Origin: Welwitschia mirabilis | Taxonomy: Eukaryota > Gnetophyta > Gnetopsida > Welwitschiales | Reading direction: 5' to 3' | Length of the DNA: 35,228 nucleotides | Assembly: GCA_051453625.1 (NCBI GenBank) | Contig: JBOZIK010000001.1 | Span: 4,280,320 to 4,315,547, forward strand | Shown here: positions 21,330-31,649 of the stretch, piece by piece | Position numbering within the stretch: the first letter of the stretch is position 1 | Layout of the letters: each line of letters opens with the position of its first letter | Made by a program: the position numbers and the translations under genes | Notes under the pieces: generated by a model | What the model was told of the DNA's origin: nothing | What the model saw: the letters and a program-made list of their open reading frames with translations, nothing else | Databases searched by the model: none

Positions 21330-21665
21330 GTTTAACCTAAATGTGATGATTTGACTTAGTTTGACTAAGCTTGACTAAGTTCAATTGACCTTAACTGAAT
21401 TTAACTAAGTTCGACTAGGTATGATGGTTTTGTTTTGACAAAATTCAATTGAGTTTGAATAGGTTTAACTAGGTTTGAATGTTATTCCTTAATTGTTTAT
21501 TGACTAAATTTGACTACATTTCACAAGCTTTAATGATTAATTAGATTTGACTGTCTTGTTGAATTTGATGATCTAACTAAGTTTGACAGTTTTGGTTTGA
21601 GTAAGTTTGAGTAAATTTGACATCGCTCTAATGGTTTTGATTTGACTATGTTTGACTACTTTTGA
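21330..21665 (+). repeat. Degenerate TTTGACTAAG repeat array
   Basis: The words TTTGACTAAG, TTTGACTA and TTGACTTAG recur irregularly. I count about 13 TTGAC on the plus strand in roughly 340 bases, far above what such AT-rich sequence should give. Units are about 10-22 bases and imperfect. The array lies just outside LTR-B and has no counterpart beside LTR-A. TTGAC is the core of plant W-boxes, but the array may simply be a decayed minisatellite. Confidence 0.7.
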
Positions 21666-22189
21666 CATGTTCTCCCAACTTGAAATTTTCTTTTGAATAA
21701 AACACTTATAAGTTTTTTTTATAAAGCAATGGACAATATTATTATATAAAAAGAAAAATAAATCATTTATAAATGGTCTTTTTGTAAATCTAAAGATCTT
21801 TTTAATAAAATTGAAGTACAATTAATATGTTCCATTTTTTAATACTAAATCAAACAAGAAATGGATAGTAAAATGAAGAATACATTTCTTCTTGGATAAA
21901 TCTAATCAATCATTTAAACTCCAAACACAAAGGTCCTATATTTTATTTCTACTAGACCTAAATGTTATTGAAAAATAACCATAATTTATACCCTATTCAT
22001 TTATTTGTTTTTTTAAGAAAATGGTATGTATTAACAAATATCTTACAAAATAAAATATAAAGCCTACAAAACTAACTGACTACCTTTGCAACAACTTTAA
22101 AAAAATTGAGATAACCTAGAACATTAACTTAAGAAAGTGATTACCAAATAGCAAAATTTCATTGGATAGGTGGAATTACTTTGGAAGGT
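21666..22189. other. AT-rich sequence, nothing recognised
   Basis: No motif in any frame; the short open frame 21573-21821 (minus) overlaps the repeat array and looks incidental. This may be the outermost 3' part of Tat2 or unrelated DNA. Confidence 0.4.
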
Positions 22190-22309
22190 TATCTTAATAT
22201 TTATATAAAAGTAAAATTAGAGAGACAATTGATATGGTATTAAAACTATAAATAAAAATGATATTGGTAAATGATGTTGATAAATTTACTGAAAAAATTT
22301 CTTTGGATG

Positions 22310-22878
22310 CCCTATTTACTGCCTTCTCCTCCTTTCGTTTATTCTTTCTCTTTCTGCTAAGATGTTGCGATCTTTTTATTACTACTTTCACTTATGCTCT
22401 ATTTGCTGTCAGCCTATGCTGGCCCTACATAATTTCCTTTTTCTTTGTGATTTTTCAACATTTTACATTATTCCATCTTTTGCATTTTGTTTTTGTTTTT
22501 ATTATTCCTCCAAATGATTTTGCGTTGGTGTTTTTTATTACTTGCCCTTTCTTCATTAATTCTCTAATTCTTTACACTATGATTTCCATTTTGCCTCTCT
22601 TGTTTACTCTCTATGGTCCTCCTCTTTTTTAATTTTTTTTCTCTAAATGCTGTTATTTTTTGATTTTTCCCCTTATTCTCTATGCTATGATTTTTGTGGA
22701 ATCTCTTTTATCTTCTATGGGCCTTTTTTATTGGCATTACCCTAAACCATAACACCATCCTATACTATAATACCATCCTTTGCTATAATGCCTTGGGGAA
22801 AGTATCATGTCATAGCTGTGCCCTTCTAGCGTGAGGTGAAAGATGAGCCTCATGTCAAGAATGATCATACATTTATTT

Positions 22879-22938
<60 letters not shown>

Positions 22939-23020
22939 CTCTCTCCCTCTTCCTCCTTTCCCCTCCTTCCTTGTCTCTTCTCTTCTATTCTCTTCTCCTT
23001 CTTTCTCTTCCTTTTTTTCC
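22310..23020 (+). repeat. Pyrimidine-rich tract with (CT)n microsatellite
   Basis: A strongly T/C-biased plus strand contains a perfect CT run at 22883-22935 (about 26 units) and imperfect CT/TCC/TTC sequence to about 23020. Short direct words (CCATCCTATACTATAATA / CCATCCTTTGCTATAATG) occur at 22750-22795. The long plus-strand open frame here (22258-22632) reflects base composition, not a gene. Confidence 0.85.
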
Positions 23021-24359
23021 TATTTTAAAAGCAACATAAGTGGATGGGAAAGGTATGGGAAAATGACATAAGTGATTTGAGATGATAATATGTAAAGAAA
23101 GAGAAGTAGTTATAAATGTAAAAAATGGAAAATGTAAAAGATAACTGACATTTAATCATAATTATAAAAATGGATAAGAAAGGATTAAGATATAGGAGAG
23201 GGGTAAATAAAGAAAAAGAGGCAGTAGGTGATGGTATTAAGAGATAGATCATCATAGTATTTCAAGGTGGCAAAGGGCGTGGTAAAAGGGAGGGCTTCCA
23301 AAACATAACAAGCTAACTAGAAAGTGGGATTAGTCTCAAGTAGATAAGAGTAAATGCAATAATGACTTTAAGGTAATTAATCATAAATACAAGAAAAGAT
23401 TAGATGGAGATGGACAAACATGACATGAAGAAGATTTATTTTCACATATCTAAATGCCAACCTAACAAAGTCCATTGGTATGGATCATAATGCTATTTGA
23501 TGTCATTAACACATGGTTTGATGCTAAATAACATAAAGGATTATGTGATTAAGGTAGTAATTGTGATAATGCTTATGGTTTTCCTAAAAAGTATTAGTAT
23601 AGTTTATAAACTATAACTTAGTCCAATCATTAGCTATGATAAGAAGTGAGATTTTACTAACTTACCATCCAATGACTAATATGTTCTAAAAGCTCATGAA
23701 GTCATAGCTTCAGAGCTATGGGAAAATCAAGCTAATGGGGTATTTAAAAAACACTATCCATCATAATGAGGGGAGTGCAACCACTGCCAAGAGTGTAAGG
23801 ATCCACAAGCTAAAACTAGATCGTAACCAACTGACATCCTAGTGAAGTTTACATAGCTACTGTATTTCACTGCCAAAGGCCTCTTTCAAGAATATTTCCC
23901 CTAATGTGCTTATGATAAAACATCATGATGCTTTTTTTTTCCTTTTTCGTTTTTTTGATCAATTGGCTTGAATTCTCTTTCCTCCCCTAAACATTGCTTG
24001 ATCATTAGAATGATAAATTGTAAAGCTCACAGCTAAAGGTAAGTGTCATATTTGACATAGTTAATGCTAATACAGAATAATTTAAAACACTGGATGTCAT
24101 AGACATGAAAATGTCTTAAGATTAGATGATTTCAATCTTACCATCATAAATGCTAAAAAAATGAGAAAACTACTTTAATAAAACTTGAATGCAATTTAAC
24201 ACAAGATCAAATGAATTGACAATTGAACAAAGAAACAACCTTAAACAAGAAATCATGCTAAGAAGTCATTTATCTAAAGATGAAGGGAAATCACATCTCT
24301 TAATTAAGATGATATTTCTACTCAATTGTTTCTATTATGGTAATAGAATATTAGTTATC

Positions 24360-24455
24360 AACTAACATAGTCTCAATTACTATCCATTAACCCTAAGTTT
24401 TTCATAGCATCTAAATTAAGAATATCAATAAATTTATCCAAAATGCACTTTTTTA
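24360..24455 (-). pseudogene. Conserved short peptide block downstream of ORF3 (Tat2 copy)
   Basis: The minus strand reads KKCILDKFIDILNLDAMKN, then LGLMDSN-stop-DYVS, aligning residue for residue with the Tat1 (12480-12640) and Tat3 (25858-25955) blocks. Function unknown. Confidence 0.45.
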
Positions 24456-24502
24456 TAAGATAAAGACTTAGCCACTTAGAAGTGAACTCACTAAAGAGGT
24501 AT

Positions 24503-24994
24503 TCAAAGGCTATGAAATAAAAGGATATAGATGTTTTTCTCTATTTGGATTTTTTCCTTTTTTTCCAAAAAATAAGATGAAAATGATAATTTAGGAGATG
24601 TGACATGGGTATGACGAATAGGATGATATGGTAGGTATGAATAAAATGAAGTAAACAACGTAGTGATAATGGACGGAGGATGTGATAAGATGCATAGCAG
24701 GGGAAATATGTACCCACTAATGTCTAGTGGGGAAATCATGGTAATACATGAGTAAGTAAAATAGGAATACTTGTGAAAGGTATGAATTATGATTAATGAA
24801 GAATTAGATGTGTCATAGCATGAATCGATATGATATATGTCATCATCATTATCTTATATAGGTGAAGCCTCATGGAGTGGAATGTCAATCATAGCATAGT
24901 CTGATACTTCAACTCATTCATATTTCACCCAAAGGTAAGCAGCATGTGCCCTTCGATAAAAAGAAGGAAAAACCAAATGAAGATCATCAGCCAT
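24503..24994 (-). pseudogene. Unrecognised conserved frame after integrase (ORF3), Tat2 copy
   Basis: This is the best-preserved copy: one frame of 164 codons from the ATG at 24994 to 24503 with only two internal stops. It begins MADDLHLVFPSFYRRAH, has the core YAMIDIPLHEASPI-stop and DNDDDIYHI, then SCYDTSN, IIIHTF and GYIFPLL. It ends in a Ser/His/Pro/Tyr-rich segment (HTHVTSPKLSFSSYF) that the Tat3 copy repeats almost word for word. It lies upstream, in transcription terms, of the long 3' region. Not recognised; no hydrophobic anchor or enzyme motif is obvious. Confidence 0.6.
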
Positions 24995-25067
24995 AGTCTA
25001 GAATTTAAATATGGAAACCAAAATGTGGAATTTGTGTAATGCATGAAAAAGGCCTATGTTATAATTT

Positions 25068-25326
25068 CGATAGGTTGATCATCAAGGTTGAATGCAAAGG
25101 TGTGTTCAATTGACTCCTCATTGTGTTGTCCTAATTAAGGTGTGTTTAAATAAGGGTTTTTAATTTTCTGAATTTTTTTCTTTTTTAAGATAAGTTTAAT
25201 TCATTAACTAATTGGAAAGTCATCTAAAAGAAATGAAATCCATCTCACATCTAATATTTAAGTGTCAGAAATGAGTAAAACCTTCATCTTATGAGGGTCT
25301 ACTAGATCATGTTCAAATGTAAGAAA
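25068..25326 (-). pseudogene. Protease-RT linker fragment of Tat2
   Basis: Matches Tat3 31030-31635 in shortened form: GGTGTGTTCAATT(G/A)ACT, CTAATTGGAAA.TCATCTAA, TTTAAGTGTCAGAAATG and ACCTTCATCTTAT occur in the same order. The 400-base T-rich stretch of Tat3 is reduced here. The related Tat1 sequence lies at 17710-17760. The fragment abuts a gap on the right. Confidence 0.75.
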
Positions 25327-25426
25327 NNNNNNNNNNNNNNNNNNNNNNNNNNNNNNNNNNNNNNNNNNNNNNNNNNNNNNNNNNNNNNNNNNNNNNNNNN
25401 NNNNNNNNNNNNNNNNNNNNNNNNNN
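25327..25426. other. Assembly gap of exactly 100 N
   Basis: The exact round length suggests a placeholder for a gap of unknown size. The right flank resumes in a second copy of the Tat 3' region. Confidence 0.97.
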
Positions 25427-25857
25427 TCTTCTTTTTTCCCTCTTTTTTTTAACCAGTTGGCTTGGATTTTTTTTTTTTTTTTGGGACATCACTTGATCAT
25501 TAGAGTAGTAAACTGTGAAGCTCACAACTCAATATAAGCATCGAATTTAACACAATTAATTCTAATATAGAATAATTTAAAACACTAGAGGTCATAGACA
25601 TGGGAATGTCTTAAGATTTGGTGAAATCCAATCTTACCATCATAAATGCCCATAAGTAGAAAATTACTTTGATGAAACTTGAATATGATTTAACACAAAA
25701 CCAAACAAATAGACAATTGAATAAAGGAATGACCTTAATCAAGAAACTATGCTAAGAAGTCATTTAGCTAAAGATGAAGTAAAATCACATATCTTAATTG
25801 AGATGATCTTCCTACTCAATTGCTTCTATCATGCTAATATCATATCAGTTATCAACT

Positions 25858-25955
25858 GACATAGTCTTGACTATTATCTATTAACCCTAAGTTTTTCATA
25901 GCATCTCAATTAAAAACCTTAATAGAGTTATTTAAAATATAGTTTTCTATAAGAT
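25858..25955 (-). pseudogene. Conserved short peptide block downstream of ORF3 (Tat3 copy)
   Basis: Reads ENYILNNSIKVFN-stop-DAMKN, then LGLIDNSQDYVS. It is the only copy with the glutamine codon intact where Tat1 and Tat2 have a stop. Confidence 0.45.
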
Positions 25956-26094
25956 AAATACTTAGCCACTTAGAAGTTAATTTGTTATAAAGAGGTATTT
26001 AAAAGGTTATGCAATAAAAAAAGTAGATAATAATTTTTTTTTTTATTTTCATTTTTTAGCTTTGATCTTTTTCATTTTTTTAATTCTTCTTTTT

Positions 26095-26548
26095 CTTTTC
26101 ATTTCTTTTTTTTTTTTTTAAGAAAAAAAGAAGAAAATAAGATCTTAGGAGACGTGACATGGGTATGGCAAAAAGTATGACATGATGGATATGAATTAAA
26201 TTGGGTAAATGAGGTAAAGATAATGTATGAAGAATATGGTGAGATGTATGGCTGGGGGAATATATACCCACTACTGTCTAGTTGGACGATGATGGAAATA
26301 TATGAGTAAGTAGAATAAGAAGACTCAAGAAAGGGTATGAATCATGGTCAAGGAAGGATCAGGTGTGTCATAACATCGATAAATGCAATATATATCATCA
26401 TTATCATATTCCATGAGTGGAGCCTTGTAAAATGGAATATCAATCATAGCAAAGTTTGATGCTTTACCTTGTTCACATTGTACTTAAAGGAAAGTAGTAT
26501 ATATCCTTTAATAAAAAGGAGGAAAGACTAGAGGAATATATCAACCAT
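26095..26548 (-). pseudogene. Unrecognised conserved frame after integrase (ORF3), Tat3 copy
   Basis: Starts at the ATG at 26548 (MVDIF...). After one missing base it reads VFPPFY, then SNFAMIDIPFYKAPLMEYDN, DDIYCIYRCYDT and SLTMIHT. An extra base then shifts the frame, after which it reads DSSGYIFPQP and HTHVTSPKILFSSFF. Allowing these two single-base indels it aligns along its full length with Tat2 ORF3, and in its core with Tat1. Confidence 0.6.
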
Positions 26549-27345
26549 AGTATAAACTTCAAATATAGAAACCAAACTGTGCAATTTGTGTAATGCATTA
26601 AAAAGGCCTATGTTATACTACACGAACTCTGATGTAAATATAATAAGAAACTGTGTAAATTCACTAATAAAAATATAGAAATAACTAAATTATAATATGA
26701 AATAAAAATAACATGTGTTTTAAACTTTATTTCACTAATAATAAGGTTAAAGGAGGTTAAAGGTATAGGACATTTATTGGTTCACTTTCTTAAACACCAT
26801 TTAGACTCCTTAGTTTGTATGTTACCTTATCAAATTTCCACAAGATAATGAATGGTCTTAACTAATTTGGTAAAAACTTTAAACTCCTTTCAGTTAAGTT
26901 TAATTTTAACACTAAGTTGCCTATGTCATAAGATCTTGGGTTCACATACTTATTGTATGCATTATCGATTCACTTCTGGTAAAGCTGGGTTTGTATTAAG
27001 GATTTTACTTACTTTTCATCTATAGTTTCAATTTCTATAAGTCACATTTTATTTTTTATAATAGATAACTCTAGTTCCTTAACTAGAGTTTTTAATGTAA
27101 AAATCTAAATTTGAGTTGGCAATACTGCTTTAGTACCATAAACTAATTGATATGATGTTATCTCTATAGCAATTTTTATATAGTACAGTAAACCCATAAT
27201 GTTAAAGGTAGTTTTTCATGCCATGATTCTGTATTTCATTATAAAAACTTCTTAAGATAATTTATGATTAATTTATTTATAGCTTCCACTTATCCATTTT
27301 TTTGAGGGTAACATGGAATTAAAAAGGTATCTTTTATCCTAAATT

Positions 27346-27399
27346 TTCTTAAGAAATTCCTCAATTTTGATGATCTAAATTGTGGATCATTATTAATGA
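27346..27399 (+). repeat. 54-bp repeat, left flank of gap
   Basis: Nearly identical (52 of 54 bases by eye) to 28175-28228 on the other side of the N run. Both encode the same integrase segment, which points to overlapping contig ends or two alleles. Confidence 0.95.
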
Positions 27400-28174
27400 N
27401 NNNNNNNNNNNNNNNNNNNNNNNNNNNNNNNNNNNNNNNNNNNNNNNNNNNNNNNNNNNNNNNNNNNNNNNNNNNNNNNNNNNNNNNNNNNNNNNNNNNN
27501 NNNNNNNNNNNNNNNNNNNNNNNNNNNNNNNNNNNNNNNNNNNNNNNNNNNNNNNNNNNNNNNNNNNNNNNNNNNNNNNNNNNNNNNNNNNNNNNNNNNN
27601 NNNNNNNNNNNNNNNNNNNNNNNNNNNNNNNNNNNNNNNNNNNNNNNNNNNNNNNNNNNNNNNNNNNNNNNNNNNNNNNNNNNNNNNNNNNNNNNNNNNN
27701 NNNNNNNNNNNNNNNNNNNNNNNNNNNNNNNNNNNNNNNNNNNNNNNNNNNNNNNNNNNNNNNNNNNNNNNNNNNNNNNNNNNNNNNNNNNNNNNNNNNN
27801 NNNNNNNNNNNNNNNNNNNNNNNNNNNNNNNNNNNNNNNNNNNNNNNNNNNNNNNNNNNNNNNNNNNNNNNNNNNNNNNNNNNNNNNNNNNNNNNNNNNN
27901 NNNNNNNNNNNNNNNNNNNNNNNNNNNNNNNNNNNNNNNNNNNNNNNNNNNNNNNNNNNNNNNNNNNNNNNNNNNNNNNNNNNNNNNNNNNNNNNNNNNN
28001 NNNNNNNNNNNNNNNNNNNNNNNNNNNNNNNNNNNNNNNNNNNNNNNNNNNNNNNNNNNNNNNNNNNNNNNNNNNNNNNNNNNNNNNNNNNNNNNNNNNN
28101 NNNNNNNNNNNNNNNNNNNNNNNNNNNNNNNNNNNNNNNNNNNNNNNNNNNNNNNNNNNNNNNNNNNNNNNNNN
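27400..28174. other. Assembly gap (775 N), probably spurious
   Basis: Flanked by near-identical 54-bp sequence. The integrase reading continues without missing residues if the flanks are overlapped. Confidence 0.95.
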
Positions 28175-28228
28175 TTCTTAAGAAATTCCTCAATTTTAAT
28201 GATCTAAATTGTGGACCATTATTAATGA
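28175..28228 (+). repeat. 54-bp repeat, right flank of gap
   Basis: Copy of 27346-27399 with two single-base differences (G/A and T/C, read left to right copy). Confidence 0.95.
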
Positions 28229-28919
28229 AAATGATATAAGGTGTGTTAAATCTAGCAATGATGTGATTAAGAATAAAATTTTAAATTTACTTTAATGTTG
28301 TTTACCATAATGGAGCTGCTTTAATCCATTTAGAAAAGTATTTTGTTATAGTGAGGATGAATGCATTATTCCAATGAGGTAGATGTAATAGGATTAATTA
28401 AATCCATGCCTCATTTTCTAAAAATCCAAATTAGATCAAAAGAAAAAATATTAGTAGGTAGTTAATGTATTCTTAGTAAAATTATCTGATAAGTATGACA
28501 TGTTTTGACTATCTTAAAACAATCATCGTTATTTTCCAAAAATATATAGACCTTATTACATGATCTAATAATGATCTTGCCCCCTGATGGGATCCACATA
28601 TCCAGCATGGATCTCTTTTAAGACATGAGTGACTTCGCTTGACTTTAGACATCTCAATAGAATACCTTTGTTTAACTTCTATAATGAGCCTTGAATTAAG
28701 ATAAAATGTATTGCTAGAGCCTTAGAGTTTCACTTCTGTAATGAAGAGAGATCTTTAAGAATCTTTTGATTAGCGAAACATACCACTTATCATTTACTTC
28801 AGAATATTATATCAATTAACTTATCTTATTTTATGATAACTCTAGATAAGCAGTCATCTGATGTTTATCAAGGAAATTTTGACTAATGTCCATGCATGTG
28901 ATATTCTTTTTTAAGGGAT

Positions 28920-29420
28920 GAATCTCTAAAACACATTTGTGTGAAGTTTGTAAGGTAATTTTTAAATTGATTTTGATTTCTTGAAATAGCTAGAATTTCA
29001 CATACCTTAAATAATGCAAGAAGTTTTTTTACTTTTCTAAGGTATGCATCTAGGATTCCTGATTTAGCCTCATACTTACCTAAGACTTGATTGATGACTA
29101 ATTATGTGTCATTAAAAATGTGTAATTTTTTGAAATCTACTTGAATAGATAGCATGATTCCTCTTGTTAAATACTCATGTTTAAAAATGTTATTTATGTA
29201 ATAAAAATTTATTTTAAAAGAGAATAATAAGCTAGTTTTATTATTGAGAAAGAAGACTACTCCTACAAATCCATCATTTCAATAGGATGTGTTATCAAAA
29301 AAATATTAATGCATTGCAATTATTTTTCATTTTGAAAATATGAATTTCTTCATTGAGGAATCGTTTAGATTCACTTAAGGTTTCACCTTTAGCTTCTATT
29401 GGTAGATCTGTCATTTATTT
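28920..29420 (-). pseudogene. Tat3 second (archaeal-type) RNase H remnant
   Basis: Reads FDNTSY-stop-NDGFVGVVFFL, then KTSLLFSFKINFYY, matching 'yfDGa....gaGiv...p.g...fsf.l.f', with the Asp kept in FDN. Later HIFNDT-stop-LVINQVLGKYE and AKSGILDAYLRKVKKLL match '..v.gDS.Lvi.Q..GeyE.k...l..Yl..v..l'. The corresponding Tat1 domain is at 14640-15180. Confidence 0.8.
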
Positions 29421-29449
29421 AGCTATGTACTTTCCCTCGACCAATTTTT

Positions 29450-29790
29450 GAGATTGAAATTCTAAGTTGAATTTAGTCAGAATAGATGCTCACTTTACTA
29501 AACATGTGCTACCAATAGAGTATTCAAGTATATATTTGAGAAAATTTTAATTATTAATCATAATTCCTTTATTTATCATCATATAACTATAAAACTTTTA
29601 TAAAGAAAAAACTAAACTCAAACATGACTTTTCTGCTTCAGTGTAATTTTTCTCATATTGATGTAGTGTCCTACTAATGTAATAAATTGGTGATCTCAGT
29701 GTAATTCATTATATTAAAATATCATTACACTGATTAATCATAATGTATATGTCAAGTAAAGGTAGAATGATTGATCAGGCTTAGGTGAAC
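29450..29790 (-). pseudogene. Tat3 RNase H domain remnant
   Basis: Homologous at nucleotide level to Tat1 15180-15540: GTGTAATTTTTCTCATATTG and CAAACATG/ACACC-type words occur at the same spacing, encoding the '..L..YEKNYT..E...L' segment. Ends in ILTKFNLEFQSQKLVEGKY. Confidence 0.75.
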
Positions 29791-30770
29791 TTAGAAGAGG
29801 AGTGAATCTCAAATATTCCTTAATTCTATTAAAAGCCTTTTAATAATTTTTATCTCACTTGAATTAGTTGTATTTCTTGAGTAAATGCATAAATGGTTTA
29901 CACCAATCTATTAAAGTTGAAATGAACTAACGTATTACTTGTAGTCTACCTTGGAGACTACATAACTATTTTAACTTACATGATGATGGCATATTGGTAA
30001 TTGCCTTGATCTTATCGAGATCAATTTCTATGCCTTATTTCAATATCATGAATCATAAAAGTTTTTTTTGATGGCATATTAAATACACATTTCTTTGGAT
30101 TTAGGACCAAATTATATCTTTTTACTTATGTAAACAATTAATTTAAGTCATTACAATGATTGGCAATTATCCTTGACTTGACTACAACATCATCGACGTA
30201 GTCTTTCAAGTGTGGTGAATTATGCTATGAAAGATATGTGTCATTACATACTAGTAGGTTAAACTAGCATTCTTTAATTCAAAAGGCATCATGACATAAA
30301 AGAAGAAATCCCATGGCATTATAAAAGTTATTTTATGCTGATCTTTAGGATTAAAAAATATCTAATTGTAACCTGAGTAATTGTCCATGAATGATAAAAG
30401 GTCATAACCAGTAGTGTTATCTACTAGTATATTGATGTTTGTTAAAGGATAATCATTTTTTAAGTTAACCTTATTTACATCACAATAATCAATATAAATC
30501 CTGATTTAACCATTATTCTTTAGAAAGAATACTATATTTGACAGCTAATGTAAACCATTTACTAGTATGATAAAATGAGTAATTAAAAGACACTTGAGAT
30601 ATTATTTTACTACTAATGCAAGGTGAGGGTTCAGCTTTTTAACCTTTTATTTCATAGGGATTGATTTTATCTTTAAAATGATGTTATGCATAACTATTGA
30701 TTTATCAATTTCCAACATATCTTTGTAATGACAAGTAAAGATGTTCTTATTAGAAGATAGCATATTTTTT
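29790..30770 (-). pseudogene. Tat3 reverse transcriptase remnant
   Basis: Pre-RT sequence SSNKNIFTCHYKDMLEIDKS matches the '..ykdvFAWsy.DMpgid.s' lead-in. Then come KKLNPHLALVVK, NKVNLKNDYPLTNINILVDN, LLSFMDNYSGYN-stop-IFF, KITFIMPWDFFFYVMMPFE and LKNASLTY (consensus 'fi.pwGtf.Y.vMPFGLkNAgaTYqr'). The active-site box at 30189-30203 reads DYVDD and is followed by VVVKSR. The residues of the catalytic box are intact although the rest is broken by stops, usually where the consensus has Gln. Confidence 0.88.
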
Positions 30771-31640
30771 AGCTTAGATTTGGTCTATTGCAGTAGTTGT
30801 TCATTGATATTGAGAGATTTTTTTTGACTAATGGGGTTCATGAGGAAGTTGTATGTTGTGATATCCTATTGTTTTACTAGAGATGATTTTACATTTTGTG
30901 ACTTTAATGATTTATATACCTTAACGTTTTCACTAATTTGTTCTTGATTTAAGAAGATATAAGATTTTTCCTAAGAAATAACTATAATTAAAATCTACAA
31001 TATTAAGATCAACATATATTTTGACAAGTTAGCCATTAAGGGTGAAATGTAGGGGTGTGTTCAATTAACTGCTTATTATAATGTCCTACAAGCCAAGAAA
31101 TTGATATAAGAATAACAATAATGAGAGATAAACTAAAAGAAAACATCAAGAAAAATTATGCTTCACTCTTTCATTTTTTTTAAGTTTTAAAACATTATGC
31201 TTTGCAAATATTCATGAGTAATGTGATAGGCTGAGGATTTTGCTTAGCCACTAAGACTTTGCTTGAATGCATGAAATCATTTTGTGTAAGATAATTTGAC
31301 TATTAAAGACTTTGTCCTTTGTGTTTCAATTAGATAAATGAACTAGAATCCTTTTTTTTGTCTATTTTTTATCTTTTTTTTGTTTGTTCTTTATTTCATT
31401 GTTTTTTTGTCATGTATTTTGTTCCTTTTTTTTATGTACATGTTTTTTATTTTTAATTGTATTTTCCCCCTTTTTTTGTATTTAAACAGGGTTTTTTTTT
31501 AGAATTTTAAATCATGAGCTAATTGGAAACTCATCTAAGAGGAATTGAATTCATCCTATGTCTAAGATTTAAGTGTCAGAAATGGGTGAGACCTTCATCT
31601 TATAAAGGTCCACCGAATCATGTTCAAAATGTAAAAAAGA
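30771..31640 (-). other. Tat3 protease-RT linker with T-rich stretch
   Basis: No domain recognised. At 31330-31500 the plus strand is strongly T-rich with runs of seven to nine T. The right part, with ACCTTCATCTTATAAAGG near 31590, recurs in Tat1 (17726) and Tat2 (25281). Confidence 0.55.
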
Positions 31641-31649
31641 AATAGTCAT

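Larger units (their letters stand above)
22190..25326 (-). mobile_element. Tat2: Tat element fragment with pol deleted
   Basis: From about 23320 to 25063 the minus strand is homologous to the Tat1 region 11450-13100 and, over 23930-25063, to Tat3 25427-26620. It holds the unrecognised ORF3 and the long 3' region. At about 25063-25071 homology switches abruptly to the protease-RT linker of Tat3 (31030-31635). RT, both RNase H domains and integrase are therefore missing between linker and ORF3. The left limit (22190) is a guess based on similar pyrimidine-rich composition to Tat1. Confidence 0.65.
26760..28720 (-). pseudogene. Tat3 integrase remnant, split by an N gap
   Basis: Right of the gap the minus strand reads GILLRCLKSSEVTHVLKEIH, then NNAFILTITKYFSKWIKAAP ('.g..filvatDyfTKWvea.p') and HIIARFNTPYIIFINNGPQF, where the catalytic aspartate before N.GPQF is asparagine. 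LKLRNFLR precedes the gap. Left of the gap it repeats INNDPQFRSSKLRNFLR, then continues KFRIKDTFLIPCYPQKNG-stop and AINKLIINYLKKF, and later NPRSYDIGNLVLKLNL, FLPN and FDKVTYKLRSLNG (C-terminal domain). The domain is complete in order if the duplicated segment is counted once. Confidence 0.85.

Noticed and set aside
21573-21821. 82-codon minus-strand open frame
   Set aside because: Half of it is the TTGAC repeat array and the rest is AT-rich, with no motif.
22258-22632. 124-codon plus-strand open frame, hydrophobic
   Set aside because: It lies in a pyrimidine-rich strand, where Phe, Leu and Ser codons dominate and stops are rare by composition. It has no family motif and is antisense to a Tat element.
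22843-23028. 61-codon frame rich in Ser-Leu
   Set aside because: Translation of the CT microsatellite.
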